64,000 nt of DNA, taken from contig JAWZYU010000123.1 of the NCBI GenBank assembly GCA_038380435.1, positions 248,001-312,000 of the forward strand, in the 5' to 3' direction. Under the pieces are notes generated by a model. That model ran no database searches. It was not told the origin of the DNA and saw nothing but the letters and a program-made list of their open reading frames with translations. The DNA is from Ryuthela nishihirai (taxonomy: Eukaryota; Arthropoda; Arachnida; Araneae; Heptathelidae). A program made the translations under genes and the position numbers. Within the stretch, counting starts at the first letter, position 1; every line of letters starts with the position of its first letter. Of the stretch, positions 42,864-54,620 are shown piece after piece.

Positions 42864-43070
42864 CCGTCCCGTGACCGAGTGGTTAGCGCGCTCGGCTACT
42901 GATCTACGGGACCTGGGTTCGAGCCCCGGGTAAGGCATGGATGTTCGTGTTGTTTTCTGCTGAGGTCCTGCCATCCTCTCAGACCTTCTACTATGGCATA
43001 TAAACTGACAGGCTCCTGTCAGACCTCTGTGGCAAGCAGCAGCTTGAGGGGGTATTTATTATCTTTTTTA
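42864..43070 (+). mobile_element. tRNA-derived SINE, family A, full copy
   Basis: The head CGTCCCGTGACCGAGTGG contains the A box and GGTTCGAGCCCCGG the B box. A body follows with GTTTTCTGCTGAGGTCCTG, CTATGGCATATAAACTGACA and the end GCAGCTTGAGGGGGTATT. The head resembles a serine/leucine-type tRNA, but the fused body and repeats elsewhere exclude a tRNA gene. Confidence 0.9.
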
Positions 43071-43756
43071 TGCAGCACACAACGGATTTTTCCTTATGTC
43101 TTAAACGAATAGTTGTGTCCCCCCACTGGGGTAAGAAAAATTATTGTTGTCAGTGGTAAATGCCAAGTAACTAATTGGCGAATTTAAGAGAAATTGCACC
43201 AAGGTACAGTAAAGGAGTGGACTGAAAGGTACTGCGAAGGAATGGGTCCTAGTTAGTGCCGTTAATAAATTTTAATAATTGAAATCATCGGGGTCTGTGA
43301 GACCCAACTCAATCGACGGAAGGTTAAACAGGTAGAGAAAGAAAGCAAACTGAAGGAACGTTGCATGAGCTTCAAATAACAATTCTTTGTTCCTTAAACA
43401 ATTTTACTCTAATATTTATTTTGCTTTCGAAGTGTCAAGGTTTTCTTGCTGCTAAGATCAAATTCGCAAGATTGAATTGGCACTGAGAATATTTTTTCGA
43501 AACCCCGTCTTTTGAGTAATGTAAAATTTTCTCGTAAGTGCAAAGATTTAACTCTGTGAAATTTTACTTCTATTGATTAAAGTTTATATTTACTAAGGTA
43601 TAATAATTAATTCCAAATCCTTTATTAATCTTTTATGTAAATGTAATTAATTTAAACACATTTTCTTAAAAAATGTATCCAGTTTATTTTTAATTTCAAT
43701 TATATTATCTTCCTTACAGGATATATAAACCAGATTACATTTAAATTTCTCTTTAT
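43071..43756. other. AT-rich spacer
   Basis: Nothing is recognised here. Confidence 0.4.
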
Positions 43757-44125
43757 GCGGGTTAAGTTGCGTTTTTTACCTCTGAGCGGCACTTTTTTTC
43801 GCAAAATGGGCTAAATGGCCAGGTCACAAGGACCCCGAAGGCTCAGAGAAGGTTTGGGAAGGGACTCATAGGAACAGCTGTTAGGAGGCAAATGGTAGAC
43901 TTCCCTCAAGGACATCCAGCGTGTTTCATAACGTGCACAGCTATGGCTCACCCAAACACGGGATCATGGCTTAATGTTCCATCCGATGGACAGTAGCCTT
44001 TCCAAGGTTATCAGTATCCTGCACACCGTGTGCGGGAGGGAGAGTTTTGCGGAGATAAATCTCAACGCTGACCCAGCTGGGACTCGAACTTGGGAACTAC
44101 AGATTGCGAGCCATCCCCGCCCCAC
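43757..44125 (-). mobile_element. tRNA-derived SINE, family B
   Basis: On the minus strand it shows a head with GTTCGAGTCCCAGCTGGG, GTTGAGATTTATCTCCGC, and core and tail as in the reference copy at 18,726. The A-box end of the head is shortened (GGGGCGGGGATGGCTCGC). A 204-codon minus-strand frame across this SINE and the following repeat is accidental. Confidence 0.88.
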
Positions 44126-44136
44126 TCTCTCTTTAT

Positions 44137-44262
44137 GTGGAGAAAACATTTTGTGGAGGAAACATTTTGTGAAGGAAATATTTTGTGGAGGAAACATTTT
44201 GTGAAGGAAATGTTTTGTGGAGGAAACATTTTGTGGAGGAAATATTTTGTGGAGGAAGATAT
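44137..44262. repeat. 16-bp minisatellite, seven and a half units
   Basis: Units GTGGAGGAAACATTTT / GTGAAGGAAATATTTT follow one another without gap from 44,137. GTGG and GTGA types alternate in the middle (units 2 to 5), pointing to a 32-bp higher-order step. Confidence 0.93.
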
Positions 44263-44763
44263 CGCACAAAATATGTTTATTCATATTATTGTGAAGGTCA
44301 CATAGCTGAAGTTGTATAAATTGCTGCAGATGGAGATAAAGAGTTAGCACCAGTCCCGGATCTATAAATGAAAACCAGTGCGAGGTCGGGGGGGGGGAGC
44401 AAAGGATCGAGACGGAGTACCATTCCGGTATAATATTTTCCCCTTCGCTTCTCTGATCTTTAGAATATTTCTTCGAAAAAAATGGTGTAATATGTTTATA
44501 TATATATATTAAATATTTTCCCTCTAGTGTTTTGAAAGCATATATATATATACCCTTTATCAATAAAAACAGCCCCACCTACGAGTAGAATTACGATTAC
44601 CTAAATTAGTATGGAAATATTGGACAATGTATATCCAAATGAAGGGAAAATCTTGGATATGGCTATATTTTAAAAGTGTCCTTTTCAAAATGATCCCATT
44701 CTTCCTCAACTTCAGTAGTAAGCATACCATGACTGTCATAATGATTAAATAACCTATCATGTT
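44263..44763. other. spacer
   Basis: A run of nine or more G (44,389-44,398) and TATATA tracts are present. No gene is supported. Confidence 0.4.
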
Positions 44764-46175
44764 AAGCTTTGGCTATAATTGGGTCTTTCAGAGCTTCAGT
44801 ATTAAAAGCAAATTTTACCCCCTAGCACAACACTTTCTAAGTTTAAGTTGCAAGACACTTTTAAAAAGGTAATGGCCAGATCCAATTTCAGCATACCCTA
44901 TATGAACTGCTATTCCTAACAGAACTAGCCCATTTCCTGTTAATTAATATATAATCAATCATATTCATATGCAGCCCATCGGGTGAAACCCATGTGCACT
45001 TATGTATGTCGCGGTGTTTGTAATAAGTGTTAGTTATTCTGAGACCATTGAGTTTACTTACCTGTAGGAGACGTTGCCCATTGCCATTGCAGCTACCAAT
45101 ACCAAAAGGGCCTACCTCCCCTCCTCAAAGGTCAGAGTCAGTACCAATTTTGACATTGAAGTCACCAAGAACAAGGGTAATATCTCCTTTCTTGACAGAA
45201 TTCAAAATATACTGAAGTTGTCCATAAAACCTACCCTTCTCCTCCTCATCGGCATCCTCAGTGGGGGCATAACAGCAGATAGCATTCAAGTCTTTAACGC
45301 TTATCTGAAATTTTGCCGTAAGACACCTTTCATTAATGCACTCATATCCTAGAAGAGCATCACTAGCGTGTCTGCTGAGAAGAAGACCCACGCCTTGGTG
45401 ATGCTTATTGTCGTCCCTCTCTGAAAAGATAATTTTAAGATTATTTTTAAGAATCTGACCTTTATCTGTCCATCTGGTCTCTTGCAAGCCGAGAATATCT
45501 AAATTATAACGGTGGAATTCTTGTATGAGGACATCAAGAGAAAAAGCTCTGTATAGAGTCCTCATATTCTAACTAGCTATGGAGAGAAAATGGTTAGTGG
45601 AATGTTTAAAAAAACTATGTTTATTGAGAGAGGGAATGTCGACAATATCAGACAGCCCCCTAATCGCAGACATGGGGCAAAAACCCATTCCCCTTACCAC
45701 TAAAGGCTGAAGCCATCTACACTGGAAGACATCCCCCAATGTAGAATTTGACGATGCCAGTAGAAGCAAAGAGTTTAGGTGCCTGCGATGACCTCTGCTC
45801 AGGATTATCCACCAGCTGATAAACATATCCTATGAATCTATTCACTTGGGGCTGTCAACCCACAAACAAACAGAAAACACAACGGAAGATTTTCCCTCTA
45901 CAGAAGCCCACCAGTGCAGCCGATTCAAGATCCATAATCAAGCTCAGAGCCATAATTCAATCCAGTCCAGTGGGTTTATGTGGTCAGCACCAGGACCCTG
46001 TGTGGTTGACCACTCCTCAGCAGGGTAAGAAAAAAAAGAAAAGTAGTCACAGTTGTCCAGATCAGTAGGCCACACTAATCTGGCAGCCCTCCACTTCCAC
46101 AAGAGAGTATCACTTCTGAACGGTACTAACCGTCTGCACCACCAGAAGGCGGGGTCGGACATTAGATGCTCAGCC
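44764..46175 (-). mobile_element. RTE retrotransposon, 5' half only (copy B)
   Basis: On the minus strand this copy matches copy A from about 20,085 to 21,560. It contains part of the 5' leader and the endonuclease. An unbroken frame 45,565-45,125 shows NLDILGLQETRWT, GVGLLLSRHASDALLGYE and LVLGDFNVKIGTDSDL. It then stops before the reverse transcriptase and has no 3' end. Frame GVGLLLSRHAS here shows what copy A lost near 20,945. Confidence 0.9.
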
Positions 46176-48750
46176 CATTAAAATTAATTCAAAGTTTCGT
46201 CATATATAAAAAGTCTGATATTGATTGCAAGCATTTCGTCCCTAAATAACAGAGCAATTAATATTTCTCTCTCGAATACAGAGAGATCCGTAGAATCTTT
46301 GCATCTTACTTCTCTTCAGACCACTAATGCACCTCCCTCCTATTGCTCCTTTTCTCTAGTACTCAATAGATGGTATCTGGTCGTTCTCGAGATTAAGAGA
46401 AGTCGAGAATTAGAGTTTAGAATCAAGGTGGATTCATCAGTAAATATATAATTGAACATTTCTCTTAGTTGCAATTTCCATGCTCACGACACCAGTTGAA
46501 ACCTTTTCCTCATTAATTTGTGGGGGACAGAAATCTCGGTTAGTCTTGTATTACTTGTCTTCTACAACCTTTGAGATATGCATAGTCCGAAGGGATACAG
46601 TTAATTCCCTTATGCCATCTGCCACTGAGAGCCAGTTAACGATTGCCTGCTTGTGTTACATCTTTCATCCAACATTACATCTCTTGTTTCCATATCATAT
46701 TACGTGACCATTATAATCTACCGCCAGCAACTTGCCAATGAATTATTTCCACCATAATGAATCACTCATGTGGTGCCTCTGTCCATTTGATTGTCATACA
46801 TTCCTCAGGCGTGCCTAATTTCCGTGTACAACGAATTGGATTCAGCCTGGGTCACTTAGAAATACTGAGGTAGGACTAGTGTTGCCAACCGGTCTGTTTT
46901 CAACTGAAATGTCTGGTGTGCAGATTATGACTTTCAACCAGACGAACGTTTTCTGCTTTTCTACCTTTGGATTTAACTGATGCACATTTTGGACCCAAGC
47001 GAATATTGTGATACATTACATCTAGACAGGTGAAATGTATAGAAGAAAAAATAAAGTTATGGTTTCTAAGAAAGATGCCCCCACATAAGCATATAACACT
47101 GTTTATTATCACCATAGCTTCAATATTTCATTCGATAAAGTCGCTTCTAAGGATATGAGTGTTAATGAAATATAAAGGGGTACAACATGCTTGCTCCTAG
47201 GATGAACAGTACTTGGTCCTCTTAAATTCGTGGCAGTGACAACTATTCATCGAAGGTAACGAAATCATTAGACCTCGTTTGTCGAAGTGAGTTACGAAGT
47301 TGGCGTTTAAATTACAAGGGCTTATATATTTTCTTTGTTTTAAATGAGTCTCAGACTGTTAAAAATTCTCCTGTATAAAACTGAGTCAAATATGCAATTA
47401 ACTAACAGCATAGATATTAAAAATATCAGCTTTATTAGAGAAAGCTACTAGATTACAGAGGTGGTTAGCGAAAATACAGAACAATGATGTGTGAGTGTCT
47501 GCAAAGGCCTGCTAAAATCCCATAAAGGAGGAAATAAATATAAATTTAAGAAGCGTGTTTGAAGAAAGATTAAAATTTTTCAAAATTTATTATTATTTAA
47601 TTTTTTTAAATAAAGTTTTGTTTTTGAAAGAACTTTTTTTGTTTTAAATATCCTAACAATTCACACAAACGCATCCTTTAACTCTCAGTGGGCACCTCCA
47701 GGTGTAAAAAGTCTTTCCTCATTGTTTAGAAGCTGGTATAATGAATATGATAGTGTATTAGCACCCATTATTTAGGTCTTCATTAATCGATTATGAACTC
47801 GAACAGTTCTGGAGACGACCATGCTTAATAACAATGGCTGATGGAGATTCAAATTTCGGAAGAGGATGGATGTTTGTATTTAATCTCATAAAATGTGTAA
47901 ATTTATTTTTGAATATTTGTTTATATTTTCCCCTAAATATTAGATAGAAAGAAGCAAAAAAAGTGGGAAGTTTGAAATCTTCCCCCAAACAAAATGTCCA
48001 TTTTTTTCTGTAATGGAAAGTTGGCAACACTAAGTTTGGGTGGCACTAAGAGGATTCAAGGCAATCATAACCTCGTTCGACCATATGTATTGATTTGCTT
48101 AAAAACGAAATTTGAACAAATGATTTTTACCTACATTAATTTTAGTGTGTTTAAACATTACGTACTATTTAACTTCAACTTTTATAATATTATTCCGATA
48201 TTCTAAATTATTCCGAGAATACTACAAGAAATTATAGAGGTGATATAATTGTACATTTCAGTGTGTATGCATCAAATGAATGCAGGAGGATGACCATTTG
48301 TGCATTTCGCCAAAAAACCCTATTTTCATTAAAATTTGGAGATATCATTGAGATATATCAGTAATATACCACTCACATAATATAATCTAAGATGGTTAAT
48401 GATTGGACGAAAGATATTTTTTTCAATTTCTCTGTTGTATAAAATTAGTGGTAGTTATCACATTTTTACTTTCGTTGATATATATTAATTTTCTTGTTGT
48501 TCCTTCTTTATTTGTCTGTTATGTATTTCTGCAAACAGTTGTTCCACCATATCTCTTCAACCCATTGACCAATCACAACCAATTATTCACGAAATGAACT
48601 CTAATAATGCTGAGAGTATAATGCAAATCGTTTCTTCCTGTTTCTTCCCTCCACTAAAAAGGAAATATGAAATCCAGTGTGCAATTACATCTTGCACTCA
48701 AAGCAACGAGTTATACATTAAATTATAGCTTCTGTTATGAATATTTTTTC
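46176..48750. other. 2.6-kb spacer without recognised feature
   Basis: Short open frames (46,221; 46,480; 47,994; 48,403) have no domain or homologue I recognise. Nothing else is supported. Confidence 0.4.
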
Positions 48751-48908
48751 TTTTTTTTTTCAATTTTTGATTAGACCCACAAGGCAATTTGCTTATCTTC
48801 AGGTTATAACAGAAAAGACGATAATGCCATCACCAGGACTCGAACCCGGCCCCCATCAGTATCACCACGAACCAATGCGCAATGTACTGCGCCACTGAAG
48901 AGGCAATC
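48751..48908 (-). mobile_element. tRNA-derived SINE, family C
   Basis: On the minus strand the A-box-like CAGTGGCGCAGTACATTGCG and the B box GGGTTCGAGTCCTGG lie 35-45 bp apart. A short unrelated body (ACCTGAAGATAAGCAAATTG) and an A-run tail follow (the T-run at 48,752-48,769 on the plus strand). Only one copy lies in this window. Confidence 0.65.
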
Positions 48909-49158
48909 TCTCGTGCATTTTCCCCTCAAACCAGGAGCTAAATGTTTAAAGATTGGTTAATCTTTCGCCAAAAAATGCCAAAGTAATCACTTATGGGTCA
49001 AATGAAAGCTTCTAGTGTGGAAAGTACCACAGGCTACAAAATTTTACACGTTATGCTTTCTTCCCTTTTGAAAAATGAGAAACGTATATAAATGATTGTT
49101 CCGTTGCATCTTCGGAACTAGAGAACAGAGAGAAATGAGCTACTTGTCATACGGAAAT
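48909..49158. other. CTTCCC-rich degenerate repeat sequence
   Basis: The motif TTCTTCCC(T/C)..CCAC recurs at irregular intervals between 48,630 and 49,450, suggesting an old tandem family like 42,040-42,620. Confidence 0.35.
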
Positions 49159-49321
49159 TTGTCACGTGGGAATTGTCAACGTTATGGATCATTTACCATC
49201 CATTCTTTCTTCCCTCCACAAAATATTGGGGGTGGGATTGTGTAAACTATCCCTCTAATATGTCGTTCGTGACGTCCATGCTACCGTGAGGACCAAAAAT
49301 TATGTCCCTCTTTCTTCCACT
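49159..49321. repeat. 163-bp identical direct repeat, left copy
   Basis: It is identical base for base to 50,290-50,452, from TTGTCACGTGGGAATTG to CTTTCTTCCACT. Flanks differ immediately outside on both sides. Confidence 0.95.
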
Positions 49322-49682
49322 TAAAACGGGCCACGTAAATTTAACGGAGTAAATCTGTAAGAGTCACTAATCAAATGAAGGCTTAAGACTGGCAGAGAAA
49401 CATAGGGAATGTTGAAATTTTCTCTTCCGAAGAAGGGGAAAGATTGATTCATTTCGTGACAAAGGTTTTCTTTGACTGCTGAACGAGAGGGTGTACTCTT
49501 GTGTAAGTGTTTTTATATTGTATGAGCAACCAGGATAAGCCTCATAGAGCTTCTAGGTTATTTCTCTCCTATTGCCCTAAAAAAAACATTTCCCTGAGAA
49601 ACTATCATTAAAAATCAAAATATAAAATATATAAATTAGGGAAATATATAATAAATTTATCTTCCCATATTTGTTCTAAGAA

Positions 49683-50285
49683 GTAACTTATATATACGCA
49701 CTAAGTGCTCACTGAATTATGACCACTTCCCTCCATGATACGTCAGGTGAAGCTAACTTCGAAACTCTATAACTTCAAAAACAAAAGAATTTTGTGACAA
49801 AATGGGACTGAAGGAAAATGAAAGGTCTCAATCAAATTTATTGAATCCTCGATTTTCAACAATATTCCCTTAGTATTTAAAGAGTTATGGATGTTTAAAT
49901 ATTTAACAACAGCAATGCCTAACGTTTAGAATTTAACTCAGAAGTTAATTATAATTAGAATAAGAAGTGTTATTTCACACCATTAAATACAACAGATGCG
50001 TATTTGAAAAATTAATGTCAATAATGTTTCGATATTTTTCATTTGTCCTAAGACAAATTGCATTGATGTTCTTTAATATTTAAAGTCCTTAACTTTTAAA
50101 GTGCAAAGCAAACATTATTGAAAATCGAGATTCAAATAGAATTGATTAAGATCTTTAATTTGCTCCCATTAACTTTTCTCATAAAATGCTTAGTTTAGAA
50201 GTTAGAGAGCTTCGAAATTAGCTTCCACTTATATAACATGGAGGGAGGTGGTCAAAATTTAGTGAGAACTGAATACATCAATAAG
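49683..50285. mobile_element. fold-back element (imperfect inverted repeat)
   Basis: The left arm from about 49,683 and right arm to about 50,285 pair along most of their length. Near the ends this is CTCACTGAATTATGACCAC with its partner, and TGAAGCTAACTTCGAA with TTCGAAATTAGCTTCCA. Further in it is CTCGATTTTCAACAAT with ATTGAAAATCGAG. The centre is near 49,960. Identity is roughly 75-80 percent by eye. The terminal word with TTATGACCAC recalls Tc1-type ends. No coding capacity is seen. Confidence 0.7.
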
Positions 50286-50289
50286 GGTA

Positions 50290-50452
50290 TTGTCACGTGG
50301 GAATTGTCAACGTTATGGATCATTTACCATCCATTCTTTCTTCCCTCCACAAAATATTGGGGGTGGGATTGTGTAAACTATCCCTCTAATATGTCGTTCG
50401 TGACGTCCATGCTACCGTGAGGACCAAAAATTATGTCCCTCTTTCTTCCACT
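50290..50452. repeat. 163-bp identical direct repeat, right copy
   Basis: Identical to 49,159-49,321. It lies immediately right of the fold-back element and immediately left of a LINE scrap. Confidence 0.95.
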
Positions 50453-50464
50453 AAAATAAAACTC

Positions 50465-50938
50465 AAACAAAACCCTACATCAAAAGCTCAAATGGGACCC
50501 TCATATTCATGATATTATCACTACAGTCAATGCAGTGAGATGCCAACTAGAACCTCTCCATCAGAGAAATGCTATCTGGATGATTGCCCATAAATTTTTA
50601 TTGTACAACATGGTCATTCTCCGATAATTACTTATGCTTCCCCTACATGGGCGAACATCACCTCCGCGAATATACGTAAGATACAGGTCTTGCAAAACAA
50701 AATATTGAAATCTGAGGTCGATGCCCCTTGGTTTGTTACTAGCAGACAACTTCATAAAGACTTGGGCATCGATCATACATATATTCAAATTAAATGCATC
50801 ACAAAAAGGTTTTTTGAGACTGTTAAAAATAATTCTAATGAGATAATTTCTTCTGTGCTTATTTATGATCATAATGTTCTTAAAAAGTATAAGAGGCCTA
50901 AAATGATGGCTTTTTCTCAGGATAGCTACTCGTTTTAG
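50465..50938 (+). pseudogene. Jockey/CR1-type LINE, C-terminal RT scrap
   Basis: The frame ending at 50,938 gives SPIITYASPTWANITSANIR, then KIQVLQNKILKSEVDAPWFV and LHKDLGIDH near 50,610-50,780. This is the typical region after the reverse transcriptase of Jockey-like elements. The 5' side (50,465-50,600) is broken by frame changes. No catalytic motif is left. Confidence 0.72.
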
Positions 50939-51221
50939 GTCTCTTGTGCATGGTATATGCTATTTTTAGCTTGTGTTTTATGTTAACCTTTAGGGGCCCA
51001 CCCACGGGTGGTTTACTTGTTATATGTTTTTACTTATGCCAACTGGGCTTATTCTCAGATGGAGATGGTAATGAGTAAAGTTTTACCAGGAACATCACAT
51101 ATCCATATACGATCTGCGATCTACGGTACGTACGCAAAGTGTACCAAAGATAAATTGAGTTACTGAATTCATCTGCTCAAACATCGACCATATTTTTCCT
51201 CCCATTTTTTTGGGGGAAAGG
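50939..51221. other. spacer
   Basis: It probably includes the 3' untranslated part of the LINE scrap (GGGGCCCACCCACGGG near 50,993). Nothing else is seen. Confidence 0.35.
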
Positions 51222-51592
51222 GGGTTGCTCAGTTGGTAGTGGGCCAAGCTCGTAATCTGCAGTTCCTAGGGTCAACGTTGAGATTTATCTCCGCAAAATT
51301 ACTCTCCCTGCCTTCGATCAGAAGCGGACACTGATGGGCTTGGAAAGACCGGCGTCCGTCGGATGCAACGTTAAGCAGTGGTCCCGTGTGCGAGAGAGCC
51401 ATACACTGTGCACGTTAAAGAACACACTGGATGGCCTTGATGGGAGACTACCATCTGTTTCCCAACAGCTATCCAATGGGTCCCCTCCCCGAGCCTTCTC
51501 TGAGCTTTCGGAGTCCTTGTGACCTGGTCATTTAGCCCAATGTATTCAAAAAAGTGCTGCTCATAGGTAAAACAACCCAACCTAACCTAACT
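51222..51592 (+). mobile_element. tRNA-derived SINE, family B, full copy
   Basis: The head GGTTGCTCAGTTGGTAG holds the A box. The B-box area is decayed (TTCCTAGGGTCAACG). Core GACACTGATGGGCTTGG, GCACGTTAAAGAACACAC and tail GTGCTGCTCATAGGTAAAAC follow, ending in CAACCCAACCTAACCTAAC. The tail resembles CCTAA repeats, but it is only two units long and belongs to the SINE. Confidence 0.9.
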
Positions 51593-51689
51593 CGTAACTG
51601 TAGGCCCTCGCGTTCAGAAGATATACTAGAATGACTTTATCATTTCCCGTTTTTAAGGGGGGAAGAAGAATTAATTCCCTATGTAACTC

Positions 51690-51910
51690 CCGACGTCACA
51701 AGCATTTATTTCGCGTATAGCTTATTTTCAACATTAGCGTTCCCCTTCTGCAAAGATCGCAAATAAATGGTCGTTCTCCTATTGGATTCGAAGATGTCTT
51801 CAAGATAATTATTCCTCTGAAAAGTTTTTCACAACCAATACATTTGTAGGGACAACCTGCAGAATGGATGAGCATATGATTCTTGATATTGGATGATATA
51901 TCGGTAAAGG
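51690..51910 (-). pseudogene. C2H2 zinc-finger relic
   Basis: The minus-strand frame 51,923-51,696 reads NIKNHMLIHSAGCPYKCIGC, then a finger without intact second histidine pair, then IGERPFICDLC. The linker words resembling TGE(R/K)P and the C-x2-C pairs are clear, but histidines are lost and the frame ends. This could be a decayed copy of a host zinc-finger gene or part of a transposon gene. Confidence 0.5.
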
Positions 51911-53939
51911 ATAAAATTAACAAGGTTATCTCTTGTCTTTACCTGCCCCTCGATGCTTTTTCTTGTGTTTCATCATGAATTGTAATGAACTAAATCTGCT
52001 TTGGCAACTGTCATATTCCTAAACCTTTTGACCAATATTAGAGAACAGAAACAAGTAATTCTATAATGAATAATTTCTTAAATATGAGATATCATTAACA
52101 GTATTTTCATTCTGTAAGGATTTAGTCATCATAAATTGAAATTATGGACCGTTTGCGTTGATGTTAAACAACGTCAAGTATATTATAACTATGTCAAATA
52201 CTCATCAAGTATAATTATGTCAATTAAGGTTTGAAAGAGAAAAACCTTGGAAACCTATCTTTAAAATAATTATTATTATCCAGTTATTAGTACTATATAT
52301 ATGTGTTAGACAAGCATAAGTTCTTTTCACCTACAATAGCTGATATATAATGGTTCGTTTAAAGAAACTACGAGCAAACTTATCTGACAAATCACATACA
52401 CCTAGAAATATTTAACAGTTAACCGACGTCATCAGCTCCTGTCTAAAACAATGATGAACATGTTTTATTGACGCCCACCCTTCAACGAAAAGCAGATTTG
52501 TGACAAAATCGCAGAGCTTCCTTTGGAAAAGTATCTTATTGGTGTCTTAGTTGGTTAAGCAAATCACACAATAAAGCTCATTTATATGTATGCGATTAAA
52601 GTGCAATCGTTAAGCTACCATGAAAACACAAGAATTAGTTCGACTGAGTTTTCTGTGTATTTATATTATATTTAATATAAGGCTAAAGAAGAACATAAAC
52701 TTTGCATTGAAATAAAAAAACACTTGAAGCAAAATAGAATGGTCTTAATAACAAAATATATTATTCTTTTCTTTCGTTGGAATAGAAACTCAATGCTCTA
52801 TACATACCATAATAACAAGAAAAATCTTAAAGAGATAGAAACACTATAAATGCGAAAACGCAATTTTTGAGACTTTCTAATCGTTTAATAAATATAAAAG
52901 TCAACGAGATTATGTATAAACTTTTTACAACACTAGCAGATGGAGGAGGGAATTATTTTGAGCCATAACCTATATTTTGTCGTTTCAATAATCAGAAATG
53001 TTTAATAAATCACGCTTAAAAAACTTTTGCACAGAGCATTTCATATTTGATGAAAATAATTTAAGGAAATTAAACACTTGTGTTTTTACCCTTGCTACGC
53101 AATCCACTCCTCTCTTTATATTTATTGCACAATACCATGAAAGATAAAGCGATTTTTTCCCGTAGAATAAAAATTAGCAGTTATAGTTTGGAACATCGAA
53201 TTTATAGAGAAAAAAAATATATCGTATAACCTATCTTGTGTAGTAAGTGATGATTGTGTTCAGCAAAACTGTATTTAAAAATGAATTTACCCTCCTTTAA
53301 ATTATAATGTATTTTTTATGATAATTTATAGAAAATATTTTGCTTTAAAAACCATCGGTGTAACAAGGAAACAAACAGTGGGGACCACCCCTCTGCAGTA
53401 CCTAAGTAAGGCAGATAATGCAACGATTGATATCTCAGTAAAAAAAAAAAACGAACTAAAAATCATATAGTGGTGCAAATCACATTGTACTCTCCATTCC
53501 AGCAAAAATCACATTTTTTGGACATAAAACGGTAATTAACATAAACGTCGACGAAATAAAGCTACTTCAAAATGCAAACCGTCTTTTCCTTCGCGATTTC
53601 ATATTACTTTAAATTCTCTAAACCTTAGAGCAAAAATAGTTTCAGATATTGCTAGTAATTTATACATAAAAATTAAAAAAAAATATTTACTGCACAATAA
53701 AGACATATATGTATAATATACTCTACAGACCTTCTACTATGGCATATAAATTGCAGTTATATGCGACACCTGGTTATAAAATATATCATAAATGTCAAAA
53801 TCAAATGAGATTTGGAGGGCTAATTATTTTTCTTGAAATACTGTATTACGATATATGAAATTAATACAAATGTTGTTAGTGCTGATTTGATGGAATTAAA
53901 TTTAAACTTAATAATTTAGTATTTATTTTAATTGCATTT
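51911..53939. other. 2-kb AT-rich spacer with SINE-A scrap
   Basis: Only CAGACCTTCTACTATGGCAT at 53,727-53,746 is recognised, a fragment of SINE-A body. The rest shows no gene or repeat I can support. Confidence 0.45.
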
Positions 53940-54620
53940 TATAGATTACATTCATACATTAAGCAAACTTTTATTAATGAACTAGAAAATTAATTAGAAA
54001 CTGTAAATTATAATACTGCTATATTAATAGGAGATATTGATATTGATTTAAGAGGTAATGATAGTATTAGACATGTAGAGTAATTCTGTCTAATGGTTTT
54101 AAGTAGTGTCATGAGGAGATTACTATGAAGGAATCAAAGACATATCTTGATCATGTGTTTATAAGAAGTATTGCTGTAAATAATTTAAACACTTATATCA
54201 TTAAGCTACATATTACTGATAATTATTTCATAGGTTTAAACATTCAGTCTGAAATCAACAAAAGTATAGAAAGTTTAAAAGAAATACGTAAGATAAATAT
54301 CACAAAACTAAAAGAACAATTGGAAGACAAAGATTGGAATGAGGTTGAAATGGAAAAAGATATCAATAAATCTGTCGAAACGTTTTATTAGAATTAAAAA
54401 TATTAATTTAAAAATCAAAATACACTACACAATTAAAACGGATACAAAACAAATTAAAATCTGGGATGACGGATGGACTTAAACAATCTATTAAAAAACG
54501 AAATAATTTGTGCAAATTACGGAAATTCAGCCTTTTAATACTGATTTAAATAATTATTTTAAAAATTATCGAAATTTACTGTTGAAATTAATCAGAGAAG
54601 CATTCGAATTTCCACAGTAA
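53940..54620 (+). pseudogene. LINE scrap: endonuclease end and linker
   Basis: Across frames one reads AILIGDIDIDLRGND near 54,030 (the GDFN-like block of the endonuclease). TYLDHVFIR near 54,140 and HITDNYFIGL near 54,210 correspond to the DHIF and SDH blocks, and DWNEVEMEKDIN follows near 54,330. GMTDGLKQSIKKRNNLCKL near 54,465-54,520 and NYFKNYRN near 54,555 are the linker before the reverse transcriptase in CR1/Jockey-like elements. The 88-codon frame 54,125-54,391 is part of it. Several stops are present. Confidence 0.68.

Noticed and set aside
42864..42940. tRNA gene (serine/leucine-like head with A and B boxes)
   Set aside because: The same head with the same fused body occurs at 27,740, 55,556 and 59,276 and truncated at 9,567, so it is a SINE. 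No independent tRNA cloverleaf end was seen.
43964..44578. 204-codon minus-strand open frame
   Set aside because: It runs through a SINE, a 16-bp minisatellite and TA tracts. The repeated KCFLHKMF words are the minisatellite read as protein.
48403..48597. small hydrophobic protein of 64 codons
   Set aside because: Hydrophobicity is expected from T-rich sequence. There is no start context, homologue or neighbour to support it.
51570..51592. telomere-like CCTAA repeat
   Set aside because: Only two to three units, and they form the 3' tail of a SINE-B copy.
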